Source of the DNA: Muriiphilus sp048268845
GTDB taxonomy: Bacteria > Pseudomonadota > Alphaproteobacteria > Rhodobacterales > Rhodobacteraceae
DNA length: 64,000 nucleotides
Direction of reading: 5' to 3'
Assembly (NCBI GenBank): GCA_048268845.1
Contig: JBLWUQ010000001.1
Coordinates: 310,001-374,000, forward strand
Made by a program: the position numbers and the translations under genes. The notes under the pieces were generated by a model. It did not search any database, was not told the DNA's origin, and worked only from the letters and a program-made list of their open reading frames with translations. How positions within the stretch are numbered: position 1 is the first letter of the stretch; each line of letters opens with the position of its first letter. Shown piece after piece: positions 1-8,064 of the stretch.

Positions 1-533
1 ATCACCCCGCCGGTCAGGCTGTAGTAATTGTGCTGCGCCAGACTGATCGGCGTCGGCCGGTCGACCTCGGCGCACATGTCATAGGTCAGGGTGTTTTCGC
101 TCAGAGTCACAACCACCTCGAACGCCGCGCGCCCCGGATAGCCGCCATCGCCATGCCCGCTGACGTGGCGCAGCCGCACCGCATTGGCGGCGCTGTCCTC
201 CTTGATGCTCCAATGCCGCTTGCCCAGCCCGCGCGGCCCGCCGTGCAGGTGGTTTGCCCCGTCATTCAGCGGCAACACGATCTCCTCGCCCCCGAGCATG
301 AACCGCCCGCCCGCGATCCGGTTCGCGACCCGCCCGGCGATGACACCGACGAAGTAGGGATCGCCACCGTAATCCGCCGGGTCGTCATAGCTCAGCACGA
401 CCGACCGCCCGTCCACCCGGAAATCCCGCGTGATCGCACCGAAGCTCAGCACCGCCACCTCAAGCCGCCCGGCGCGCAGCCGGTATTCGTCGACCGCGCG
501 CCCGGAAATCTCGGTGACGGCGCGGCGCAGCAT
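1..533 (-). CDS. galM: Aldose 1-epimerase (mutarotase), 3' part missing
   Basis: Interconverts alpha and beta anomers of aldoses in the cytoplasm. Translating leftward from ATG at 533 gives 177 residues before the window edge. Visible family motifs are RVANRIAGG, NHLHGG, DGGYPG and the SLAQHNYYSL block, which corresponds to the conserved catalytic-histidine region of GalM. The start lies 3 nt beyond the xylA stop, so it is probably translated with xylBA and supplies the right anomer of xylose to the isomerase. The C-terminal half with the catalytic Glu is outside the window. Confidence 0.88.
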   Translation of the reverse strand, partial: MLRRAVTEISGRAVDEYRLRAGRLEVAVLSFGAITRDFRVDGRSVVLSYDDPADYGGDPYFVGVIAGRVANRIAGGRFMLGGEEIVLPLNDGANHLHGGPRGLGKRHWSIKEDSAANAVRLRHVSGHGDGGYPGRAAFEVVVTLSENTLTYDMCAEVDRPTPISLAQHNYYSLTGGV

Positions 534-536
534 GGC

Positions 537-1847
537 CTAGACGAACCGGTTGACGAGGTTTTCCAGATACTCCTGCCGCCCAGATTTCGGCACCGGATTG
601 ATCGCCTCGGCCTCGACCTTCCGGGCCATGTCGTCAAGCGTCTTGCCGCCCGCCAGAACGCCCTGCCAATAGTCACTGTTCCAGCCGGAATAGCGCTCAT
701 CCACGAACCCGTCGAGCGCGCCGTCCTCGATTATAGCCGCCGCAGCCTTCAACCCGCGCGCGCAGGTGTCCATGCCGCCGATATGGGCGATCAGCAGGTC
801 TTCGGGGTCGATCGACTGCCGCCGCAGCTTCGCGTCGAAATTGGTGCCGCCGCGCCCGAAGCCGCCGCCCTTGAGGATATGGTAATAGGCCAACGCCACC
901 TCGGGCACGTTGTTGGGGAACTGGTCGGTATCCCAGCCGGACTGGTAGTCGTTGCGGTTCATGTCGACCGACCCGAAGATGCCCAGCGCCTGCGCCAGCG
1001 CGATCTCGTGTTCGAAACTGTGCCCGGCCAGAATGGCGTGGCCCTGTTCGATGTTTACCGTCACCTCACGCTCCAGCCCGTGTCGCTTGAGGAAACCATA
1101 GACCGTGGCGACGTCGAAATCATACTGGTGCTTGGAGGGTTCCTGCGGCTTGGGCTCGACCATGATCTGACCCTCAAAGCCGATCTTGTGCTTGTATTCG
1201 ACCACCATGTTCAACATCCGCCCCATCTGCGCATCTTCGCGTGCAAGGTCGGTGTTCAACAGCGTCTCATAGCCCTCGCGCCCGCCCCAGAGCACATAAT
1301 TCTGCCCACCCAGCCGATGCGTCGCGTCCAGACAGGTCTTGATCGTCGCGCCGACAAAGGCGAACACCTCGGGGTCGGGGTTGGTCGAGGCACCGGACAT
1401 GAAGCGACGGTGGGTGAACAGGTTCGCCGTGCCCCACAAGAGGCCAATGCCGGTTTCCTCCTGCTTGCGGGCGAAAATCTCGATGATTTCGTTCAGCGCC
1501 CTGGTGTTGTCGGGAAAATTGCCGAAATCGGGGCGAACGTCGGCGTCGTGAAAGCAGTAGAACGGAACACCCAGCGCGGAAAACATCTCGAAGGCCACAT
1601 CGGCTTTCAGCTTGGCATTGGCCATGCTGTCCTGCGGATACCAGGGCCGCTCGAACGTCTGCCCGCCGAACGGATCGCCGCCCTCCCAGGCAAAGCTGTG
1701 CCAATAGGCGGCGGCAAAGCGCAGGTGGTCCTCCAGCCGCTTGCCCATGACGATTTCGTCGGGGTTGTAATACCGGAAGGCCAGCGGATTGCGGCTGTCG
1801 GGGCCCTCGAACGGGATGTGATCGACGGGAAAGAAACCGGTGCTCAT
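537..1847 (-). CDS. xylA: Xylose isomerase
   Basis: Converts D-xylose to D-xylulose in the cytoplasm. The 436-residue length fits class II xylose isomerases. The FCFHDADVRPD motif carries the catalytic His100/Asp103 pair. The VEPKPQEPSKHQ motif (Glu231, Lys233) and the NIEQGHA and GGFGRGGTNFDAK segments are further metal- and substrate-binding blocks of the family. Its ATG overlaps the xylB stop as ATGA and galM follows after 3 nt, giving a compact xylB-xylA-galM operon. Confidence 0.97.
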   Translation of the reverse strand: MSTGFFPVDHIPFEGPDSRNPLAFRYYNPDEIVMGKRLEDHLRFAAAYWHSFAWEGGDPFGGQTFERPWYPQDSMANAKLKADVAFEMFSALGVPFYCFHDADVRPDFGNFPDNTRALNEIIEIFARKQEETGIGLLWGTANLFTHRRFMSGASTNPDPEVFAFVGATIKTCLDATHRLGGQNYVLWGGREGYETLLNTDLAREDAQMGRMLNMVVEYKHKIGFEGQIMVEPKPQEPSKHQYDFDVATVYGFLKRHGLEREVTVNIEQGHAILAGHSFEHEIALAQALGIFGSVDMNRNDYQSGWDTDQFPNNVPEVALAYYHILKGGGFGRGGTNFDAKLRRQSIDPEDLLIAHIGGMDTCARGLKAAAAIIEDGALDGFVDERYSGWNSDYWQGVLAGGKTLDDMARKVEAEAINPVPKSGRQEYLENLVNRFV

Positions 1848-3295
1848 AAGACCTCCTTCAAGGCAGGATAGAGCGCGCGAAACTGCGCATAGGCGTCGTC
1901 ATAGGCGCCTCTGAGATTGGCGCGCGGCTCGATTGTGCGCGCGACGTCGGGCCGGGTCATCACCTCGGCGGGGGCCGCGCCGGTGTCGCCGACGATGCCC
2001 AGCCGGGCCGCGCCCAGCGCCGCGCCGAACTCGCCCTGTTGCGGCAAGTCGACCGGAACGCCCAGCAGCGTCGCGATCATCTCGACCCAGTAATCCGACT
2101 GCGATCCGCCGCCGATCGCCAACAGGCGGGTAAGCGTGGTGCCGGTGGCCTTCAGCGCCTCGTGGTTGTCCCTGAGCGCAAAGCCGACGCCCTCCATCAC
2201 CGCCTGCGTCAGTTCCCGATGCCCGTCGCCGATGCCGAGCCCGACGAAGGCGCCGCGAATTTCGGCGTCGTTGTGCGGCGTCCGTTCGCCCGACAGGTAG
2301 GGCAGAAAGCGGATGCTGCCGGGGCCGTCGATCCGCGTGCCCAACAACCCGCTCAACTCGGCGGGTTTCGGGCCCAACTGCGCCGACAGCCAGTTCAGGC
2401 AATCGGTCGCCGCCAGGATCACGCCCATCTGATACCAGGTGTCGGGGATGGCGTGGCAGAAGGTGTGCACGGCGGTCTCGGGGCTGGGCGCAAAGCCCGC
2501 CTTCGCCGCCAAAAGCACGCCTGAGGTGCCGAGCGAGACGAAGCCGTCGCCCTCGTCAAAACACCCAACGCCGCAGGCCGAGGCCGCGTTGTCGCCGCCG
2601 CCGCCCACCACCTTGACGCTGGTGGACAGGCCGAAGCGGTCGGCCAGCGCGCCGCGCAAGGTGCCGGAGACTTCACAGCCCTCGATCAGGCGCGGCATCT
2701 GCCCCTCGCGCATCCCGGCGCGGTCCAGCAACTCCGCCGACCACGCCCGCGCGCCCACGTCCATCCACGAGGTTCCGGCGCTGTCGGACATGTCCGAGAC
2801 ATGGTCACCGGTCAGCCAGAGCCGCAGATAGTCCTTGGGCAACAGCACCTTGGCGACCTTGCCGAAAACCTCCGGCTCATGCGCCCGAACCCATGCCAGC
2901 TTTGGCGCGGTGAAGCCGGGAAAGACGATGTTGCCGCTGATCCGCCGAAACGCCGGGTCGCCGTCCATCGCCGCCGCCTCAGCCGAGGACCGCGTGTCGT
3001 TCCACAGGATCGCCGGGCGCAGCACCGCGTCGGCGGCGTCAAGCAGCGTCGCGCCGTGCATCTGCCCCGACAGGCCGATCGCTTTCAGTGCCGCAAAAGC
3101 CGCCGGATGATCGGCCCGCAACGCCTCCATCGCGCGCGCGGCGGCGTCGGTCCAGTCGGCGGGGTCCTGTTCGCTCCAGCCCGAGTGCGGGTGCGACACC
3201 GGAAAATGCTGGTCGGAGGCACCAAGCACCACGCCGGTTTCATCCACCAGAACCGCGCGCAGCCCGGATGTGCCGAGATCGAGACCCAGATACAT
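1844..3295 (-). CDS. xylB: Xylulokinase
   Basis: Phosphorylates D-xylulose to xylulose 5-phosphate, feeding the pentose phosphate pathway. The 483 residues show the FGGY-kinase fold: an N-terminal phosphate-1 motif GLDLGTSGLRAV, the SGQMHG substrate motif near residue 78, and the C-terminal IGGGSQSDYW adenosine motif. It is the first gene of the leftward xyl operon. A 21-bp palindrome and a TTGACA-like -35 element lie directly upstream, so control by a xylose-responsive repressor is likely. No xylR gene is present in this window. Confidence 0.96.
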   Translation of the reverse strand: MYLGLDLGTSGLRAVLVDETGVVLGASDQHFPVSHPHSGWSEQDPADWTDAAARAMEALRADHPAAFAALKAIGLSGQMHGATLLDAADAVLRPAILWNDTRSSAEAAAMDGDPAFRRISGNIVFPGFTAPKLAWVRAHEPEVFGKVAKVLLPKDYLRLWLTGDHVSDMSDSAGTSWMDVGARAWSAELLDRAGMREGQMPRLIEGCEVSGTLRGALADRFGLSTSVKVVGGGGDNAASACGVGCFDEGDGFVSLGTSGVLLAAKAGFAPSPETAVHTFCHAIPDTWYQMGVILAATDCLNWLSAQLGPKPAELSGLLGTRIDGPGSIRFLPYLSGERTPHNDAEIRGAFVGLGIGDGHRELTQAVMEGVGFALRDNHEALKATGTTLTRLLAIGGGSQSDYWVEMIATLLGVPVDLPQQGEFGAALGAARLGIVGDTGAAPAEVMTRPDVARTIEPRANLRGAYDDAYAQFRALYPALKEVL

Positions 3296-3314
3296 GTGCC
3301 CTCCCGCGGTCGAT

Positions 3315-3364
3315 TTATTTCAGCCGTCGAAATAACTAATGACCCGAGTCGGGCAAGCTGTCAA
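3315..3364 (-). promoter_or_regulatory. Putative xylB promoter and palindromic operator
   Basis: A perfect inverted repeat TTATTTC-N7-GAAATAA occupies 3315-3335, only 20 nt before the xylB start. On the same strand a TTGACA hexamer (3364-3359) is followed after 18 nt by ATTAGT, so the palindrome would sit at or just downstream of the -10. This geometry suits a repressor such as a ROK-type XylR. The repeat is seen directly; the repressor identity is inference. Confidence 0.5.
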
Positions 3365-3370
3365 CGCGGC

Positions 3371-4576
3371 TCAGATGATCGCGGCTTCGCCAAGCGGCCG
3401 CGAGGCGCGTATGCGGTCGATGTGCAGGGGGCTCAGATCGAGCGTCCCGTAGCCGCCTGACGTGATCCACTCGGAAACCCCGCGCCCCATCGCGGGCGAT
3501 TGTTGCAGCCCGTGGCCGGAAAACCCGTTCACGAACAGGAAATTGCCGATACGGTCATCCGGCCCCACCACCGCGTTGCGGTCGAGCGTGTTGTAGGCGT
3601 AGTGCCCGACCCATTCGTTCACCACCCTGAGTGTTTCGAATTGCGGGATGCGCTCTGCCACGGCGGGCCAGACCTTGCGTTCCCACAGCCCCTGGTCAAA
3701 GCCGAAATCGTCGGGCGCCACCGCCGGGTCATCCTCCGGCGTCGCGCCGATCATGTAGCAGGCGCCGTCGGAGCGAAAATGCACCCCGGTCGGATCGACG
3801 GTCAGCGGCAGGTCACGGTCCAGCGGGTGCGCCGCCCGCACCACCCAAGTGTAGCGCTTGCGCGGCTCGACCGGCAGCGCGATCCCCGCCATCGCCGCCA
3901 CCCCCGCGGCGCGCGGCCCGGCGGCGTTCACCACCCAGCCGCAAGCAATGGTTTCGCCCGAGGCAAGCCGCACCGCCGTCGCGCGATCGCCCGTGATGTC
4001 GATCCCGACCACCTCGCCGTGCACGAATTCCACCCCGCGCTCCGCCGCCAGACGCCGCCACCAGTCGAACATCGTGCCGCCGTCGAAATAGCCCTCGTCA
4101 ACCGGGTTGTGACTGCCCAGCAAGATGCCGTCGAGGTTGTAGAACGGATACTCCGCCGCGATCTGGTCGGGCGACAGGATGCGCGTGCCTGCCCCAAGCC
4201 CCGCCTGCATCGCCGCGTTCGCCCGCAGCCGCGCGGCGGTGGCCTCGTCTCCGGCGAGATACATGTAGCCGAAATACTGCGTGTCGATCGGCGGCACGCG
4301 GTCGTCGCCCATCTCGTCACGAAACCGCCGCACATAGTCGGCGGCGAAGCGGCTGATCTCTACGTTGATCGGTGCCGAAAATTGCTGGCGCAGGCAGGAA
4401 TTTGTGTGTGCGGTCGAACAGGTGCGATAGGTCGGATCACGCTCGACCACCAGTATGCGCCCGTCGAAACCGGGGTTGGACACCAGAAACCACGCCACCG
4501 ACGAACCCATGATGGCGCCGCCAATGATGACGACGTCATAGCTCTGCCGCCTCGGTGTTTGTGAAAGCCCGACCAT
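3371..4576 (-). CDS. FAD-dependent oxidoreductase of the DAO family
   Basis: 401-residue flavoprotein with an N-terminal dinucleotide-binding fingerprint (VVIIGGAIMGSSVAW, residues 15-29), an acidic VVERDP end of strand two, and a C-terminal NGFSGHGLQQSPAMG block that closes the FAD site. This is the D-amino-acid/sarcosine/glycine oxidase family; members oxidise secondary or primary amines, sometimes without their own electron-acceptor subunit. The substrate cannot be told from sequence. It reads leftward upstream of xylB, but the xyl promoter lies in the gap, so it is probably a separate unit. Confidence 0.85.
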   Translation of the reverse strand: MVGLSQTPRRQSYDVVIIGGAIMGSSVAWFLVSNPGFDGRILVVERDPTYRTCSTAHTNSCLRQQFSAPINVEISRFAADYVRRFRDEMGDDRVPPIDTQYFGYMYLAGDEATAARLRANAAMQAGLGAGTRILSPDQIAAEYPFYNLDGILLGSHNPVDEGYFDGGTMFDWWRRLAAERGVEFVHGEVVGIDITGDRATAVRLASGETIACGWVVNAAGPRAAGVAAMAGIALPVEPRKRYTWVVRAAHPLDRDLPLTVDPTGVHFRSDGACYMIGATPEDDPAVAPDDFGFDQGLWERKVWPAVAERIPQFETLRVVNEWVGHYAYNTLDRNAVVGPDDRIGNFLFVNGFSGHGLQQSPAMGRGVSEWITSGGYGTLDLSPLHIDRIRASRPLGEAAII

Positions 4577-4616
4577 CGGACAAGATCTGCCCGAAACCGC
4601 CGGGCTTTTCCAGAGG

Positions 4617-5258
4617 TCAGATGCCGAACAGCGGTTGCAACAGGCGCGGCAGGAAGGAGTTGAATTTCAGCGGCGCATCGGTCGCGGCAAGGCAGATGCA
4701 GGGCGCGCCCGCGTCGGCGGTCGGCACATGGTTCAGATCGTCGGTCGCCACCTCGACATCGCCGACCTTGAAATGCCCGGTCGCGTCGGAAAACGCGCCT
4801 TGCAGCACCAGCGTCAGTTCCAGCCCGTTATGCCCGTGATCCGGCACCGGCTTGCCCGGTGGAATCCACAACAGCCGCGAGACGCTGCCGCCTTCGCCGG
4901 TCAGCACGCATTGCTTGACGCCGCCGCCCAGCGATTTCCAGCGTGGCGGCTTGCCCTTGAGCGCCTCCACCACCGGACCGGGGAAAACCCCGCTACGCCT
5001 GGCAGGTGCAGGCTCAAACGGGGCAGGCGCATCCAGCATGGACAGCACATCGGCCTTCAGCCCGGCGGACACTTCGGTGCCGTCGGTCGCCTCAAGCACC
5101 ACGCCGCCCGCCGCCTCCTGCGCGGCCAGTTCCGCCCGGCAGTCCTCGCACATCGAGACATGCGTCGCCACGACCAGCGCAAAGGCATGCGGCAGCGATC
5201 CGGATGCATAGGCCGCCATGATCTCGGGCGGGATGTGATGGGAGATGTTCGCGCTCAT
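4617..5258 (-). CDS. chrR: ChrR-type anti-sigma factor
   Basis: Zinc anti-sigma factor expected to hold RpoE inactive until singlet oxygen or peroxide stress. 213 residues in two domains. The N-terminal ZAS domain has His8 and the HVSMCEDC motif (His33, Cys37, Cys40), matching the His-His-Cys-Cys zinc site of Rhodobacter sphaeroides ChrR. The C-terminal cupin has PDHGHNGLE and a later His in LNHVP as metal ligands. Its ATG overlaps the rpoE stop as ATGA, the usual coupling of sigma and anti-sigma genes. Confidence 0.95.
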   Translation of the reverse strand: MSANISHHIPPEIMAAYASGSLPHAFALVVATHVSMCEDCRAELAAQEAAGGVVLEATDGTEVSAGLKADVLSMLDAPAPFEPAPARRSGVFPGPVVEALKGKPPRWKSLGGGVKQCVLTGEGGSVSRLLWIPPGKPVPDHGHNGLELTLVLQGAFSDATGHFKVGDVEVATDDLNHVPTADAGAPCICLAATDAPLKFNSFLPRLLQPLFGI

Positions 5259-5833
5259 TCCTGTCTCAAGTCCTTCAACTCGTGCCGCAGCCGCTCAAGT
5301 CCGAGCCGGATGCGGGATTTGATCGTGCCCAGCGGCAACCCGGTCACGTCGCGGATCTCGCTGTGGCTAAGCTCGCCCAGATAGGCGCGTTCGATCATTT
5401 CGCGCTGCGCCGGGGCCAGTCTGTCCAGCGCCGCGCGCAACTGGTCGGTTTCCTGCTCCAGCGCGATGACCTGCCCGGCGTCGGGTTCCTCGGAGCCATC
5501 GTCCTCGGCCTTCAACGCCTCGGGCATCGGCCGGGCCTCCTTGCGGATCACGTCGATCTGCCGGTTGCGGGCGATCTGGTAGATCCAGCTTGAAACCTGC
5601 GCCCGTGTCGGGTCGAACAGATGCGCCTTGCGCCAGACCGTCAGCATCACATCCTGCACGATATCCTCGGCCTGCGTGCGCGGCGCACCGGCGCGGATGA
5701 CGAAGCCCTTGAGGCGCGGCGCGTAGTGGTCGAACAGCCTGCCGAACGCCGCCTTGTCGCGGTCGTCGCGGATTGCCAGCATCCAGACCGTCTGTTCCGA
5801 GAAACCGCTTGTCGGGGTCTTGTCCGTCACCAT
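5255..5833 (-). CDS. rpoE: ECF sigma factor RpoE (ECF11 type)
   Basis: Directs transcription of the photooxidative stress regulon. From ATG at 5833 the protein has 192 residues, with region 2 (DKAAFGRLFDHYAPRLKG; DIVQDVMLTVWRKAHLFD; SSWIYQIARNRQIDVIRK) and region 4 (LAPAQREMIERAYLGELSHSEI; GLPLGTIKSRIRLGLERL). An in-frame ATG at 5917 would add 28 residues. I prefer 5833 because the predicted promoter would initiate near 5928, leaving almost no leader for the longer form. The frame stays open far upstream over the divergent gene, but that part is a shadow. Confidence 0.93.
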   Translation of the reverse strand: MVTDKTPTSGFSEQTVWMLAIRDDRDKAAFGRLFDHYAPRLKGFVIRAGAPRTQAEDIVQDVMLTVWRKAHLFDPTRAQVSSWIYQIARNRQIDVIRKEARPMPEALKAEDDGSEEPDAGQVIALEQETDQLRAALDRLAPAQREMIERAYLGELSHSEIRDVTGLPLGTIKSRIRLGLERLRHELKDLRQE

Positions 5834-5934
5834 GCCACGCCCGTTCCGCACCGGTCGAATGACCGGGTCAGACCCTTTTTCGGGTGCTTCGGCGTGATGT
5901 GCAAGGGTGTCATCCATACTCAGCATACCAGACC

Positions 5935-5960
5935 TACGCAGGCCGGCTCGGGTCGGATCA
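5935..5960 (-). promoter_or_regulatory. Sigma-E (ECF11) promoter of rpoE-chrR
   Basis: Read leftward, TGATCC (5960-5955) is followed by a 17-nt spacer and GTA (5937-5935). TGATCC is the known -35 of R. sphaeroides RpoE targets; the GTA -10 core is read from its recurrence on the opposite strand here. The position implies autoregulation of rpoE-chrR, as known in relatives. Confidence 0.8.
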
Positions 5961-5964
5961 TTTT

Positions 5965-5990
5965 TGATCCGCCTGCGATTTGCGCCCGTA
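5965..5990 (+). promoter_or_regulatory. Sigma-E (ECF11) promoter of the fatty-acid cluster
   Basis: TGATCC (5965-5970), a 17-nt spacer and GTA (5988-5990) lie 30 nt before the start at 6020. It is the mirror image of the rpoE promoter, with only 4 nt between the two -35 hexamers. It should drive the downstream four-gene cluster from the same sigma factor. Confidence 0.8.
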
Positions 5991-6019
5991 GTTCCCCCGA
6001 AGAAATCAAGGAAGACCGC

Positions 6020-7312
6020 ATGTCGTTTGACCACCCACCCCTGAGCCCGCAGCGCATCGCCGTGATCGGCGCAGGCATCTCCGGCCTTGCCGCCGCCTAC
6101 AAGCTCGCGCCGCAGAACGCGGTTACGGTCTATGAGGCCGAGGTGCGACTTGGCGGCCACGCCCGCACCGTGATGGCCGGAAAGAACGGCGATCAGCCGG
6201 TCGATACCGGCTTTATCGTGTTCAACTACGCCAATTATCCCAACCTGACGCGGATGTTTCACGACCTCGACGTGCCGGTGGTGAAAAGCGACATGTCGTT
6301 CGGTGCCTCGATCGACGATGGCGCGGTCGAATACGGCTTGCGCAGCCCCGGCGCGCTGTTTGGCCAGATCAGCAACCTCGCCCGGCCGCAGTTCCTGCGC
6401 ATGATCCGCGACCTCTTTCGCTTCAACGCCCGTGCCGAAGCGGCGGCGACCTCCGACGACACCACCATCGGCGAGCTGGTCGATGAGCTTGGTCTGGGCG
6501 ACTGGTTCGAGCGCTATTACCTGATGCCGATCTGCGGCGCGATCTGGTCCACCCCGCCCGCCGGCATCCGTGCCTTCCCGGCGAAATCGCTGGTCAGCTT
6601 CTTTCGCAACCACGCGCTTCTGTCGGCAACCGGCCAGCATCAGTGGTGGACGGTGGCGGGCGGGTCGGTCGAATATGTCACGCGCCTTAGCGCACATCTC
6701 AGGGGGCACGGCGTCGTGCTGCGCCCCGGAACGCCGGTGACGAAGGTGACGCGCGCGCACGGCAAGGCGACAGTTCACGCGGCGGGGATGGAACCCGAGA
6801 CCTTCGATCAGGTCATCTTCGCGACACACTCGGACGATGCGCTGCGGCTTCTCGCCCAACCCACGCCAGACGAACAGGCGGCGCTGGGCAACCTCAACTA
6901 TCAGGACAACCGCATCATCCTGCACCGCGACCCGGCCCAGATGCCGCACCGGCGCAAGACTTGGTCGTCCTGGGTCTACAAGGCCGACACGACGCAGGAG
7001 GAAACCCGCATCGGTGTCACCTACTGGATGAACCGGTTGCAGAACATCCCCGAGGACGATCCGCTGTTCGTCTCGCTGAACCCGGTGCGCGAAGTGCCGG
7101 ACGCGATGATCCATGACGAGGTGACCTTCCGCCACCCGGTGTTCGACCGTGCCGCCCTGCGCGCGCAAAAGGATCTTGCGGCACTTCAGGGCGACAACAA
7201 CACATGGTTCGCCGGGGCCTATACCCGCCACGGATTCCACGAAGACGGCTTTGCCTCGGCAGTCCGCATCGCGCGCCGGATCAACCCGGCGATGGAGTTG
7301 ATCTCCTTATGA
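6020..7312 (+). CDS. FAD/NAD-dependent oxidoreductase, sigma-E regulated, fatty-acid cluster
   Basis: 430-residue flavoprotein with a Rossmann fingerprint AVIGAGISGLAAAYKL near residue 14, GGHARTV near residue 49, and DTGFIVFNYANYPNLTRMF, typical of the amine-oxidase-like proteins encoded beside DUF1365 and Cfa genes. The start at 6020 has an AAGGAAGA ribosome site. In R. sphaeroides a comparable gene next to rpoE (recalled as RSP_1091) belongs to the sigma-E regulon and is implicated in furan fatty-acid formation; that link is from memory and homology was not tested. First gene of the cluster, with its stop overlapping the next ATG. Confidence 0.87.
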   Translation: MSFDHPPLSPQRIAVIGAGISGLAAAYKLAPQNAVTVYEAEVRLGGHARTVMAGKNGDQPVDTGFIVFNYANYPNLTRMFHDLDVPVVKSDMSFGASIDDGAVEYGLRSPGALFGQISNLARPQFLRMIRDLFRFNARAEAAATSDDTTIGELVDELGLGDWFERYYLMPICGAIWSTPPAGIRAFPAKSLVSFFRNHALLSATGQHQWWTVAGGSVEYVTRLSAHLRGHGVVLRPGTPVTKVTRAHGKATVHAAGMEPETFDQVIFATHSDDALRLLAQPTPDEQAALGNLNYQDNRIILHRDPAQMPHRRKTWSSWVYKADTTQEETRIGVTYWMNRLQNIPEDDPLFVSLNPVREVPDAMIHDEVTFRHPVFDRAALRAQKDLAALQGDNNTWFAGAYTRHGFHEDGFASAVRIARRINPAMELISL

Positions 7313-8064
7313 CCTTCGCAGCCCAACATATGCGCGGCATCACCACCCACGCCCGGCTTGGCGGCATCGCCAATGCCTTCCGCTATAGTGTCGATTACGT
7401 GCTGATCGACCCCGAGAACAGCGCGCCAACCCCGGCCCTGTTCTCGCGCAACCGCTTCAACCTGATCGCGGTGCATGACCGCGATCACGGCGGCACACGC
7501 GGCAAGGGCGAGGGCGCTACGTGGGCGCGTCGGGTGTTTGCCGAGCACGGGTTGGACACGCAGGACCTCCAGATCCTGCTCCTGACCCAGCCGCGTTTCC
7601 TTGGCTACTGGTTCAACCCGGTCAGCTTCTGGCTGGCGATGCGGGGCGAGCGGCTGGTAGCGGTCATTTCCGAGGTCAACAACCCGTTCGGCGACCGCCA
7701 TTCCTACCTCAGCCACAACCCCGGATTCGACCCTATTGCTGCGTCAGACACGCTTGTTGCGCACAAGGCGTTCCACGTCTCGCCGTTCCAGCGCCTTGCC
7801 GGCGACTACCGCTTCAACTTCGACATCCGCCCCGACGGGATCGCCATCAGGATCGCCCTGAAAGACGGCAAGGACGGGCTGATCGCCACGCTTTCCGGCA
7901 CGCGCGACAGACTGACGAATCGTGCTATTCTCGGTGCCAGTTTTCGCCGCCCGGCCGGAGCGTTGCGCACCATCGCCCTGATCTACTGGCAGGCGCTGAA
8001 ACTCAAATTCAAGGGCGCGCGCTATCGTAGCCGCCCCGAACCGCCGACCGAGGAGGTCAGCTGA
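7309..8064 (+). CDS. DUF1365 family protein
   Basis: 251 residues with the family blocks RFLGYWFNPVSFWLA, NPFGDRHSYL and HKAFHVSPFQRLAGDYRFNF. The biochemical function is not established; members almost always lie between an FAD oxidoreductase and a cyclopropane synthase, so a role in modifying unsaturated acyl chains is inferred. Start ATG at 7309 overlaps the preceding TGA as ATGA, and its own stop overlaps the cfa start (TGATG). A longer in-frame ORF begins upstream inside the previous gene, but coupling supports 7309. Confidence 0.9.
   Translation: MTFAAQHMRGITTHARLGGIANAFRYSVDYVLIDPENSAPTPALFSRNRFNLIAVHDRDHGGTRGKGEGATWARRVFAEHGLDTQDLQILLLTQPRFLGYWFNPVSFWLAMRGERLVAVISEVNNPFGDRHSYLSHNPGFDPIAASDTLVAHKAFHVSPFQRLAGDYRFNFDIRPDGIAIRIALKDGKDGLIATLSGTRDRLTNRAILGASFRRPAGALRTIALIYWQALKLKFKGARYRSRPEPPTEEVS

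Noticed and set aside
30..1871. 613-codon rightward open frame over xylA and galM
   Set aside because: It is the antisense shadow of two clearly recognisable genes and has no family motif or ribosome site.
5834..7240. Long leftward extension that would make RpoE a 661-residue protein
   Set aside because: The extension overlaps the FAD oxidoreductase on the other strand and crosses both sigma-E promoters; only the C-terminal 192 residues match sigma factors.
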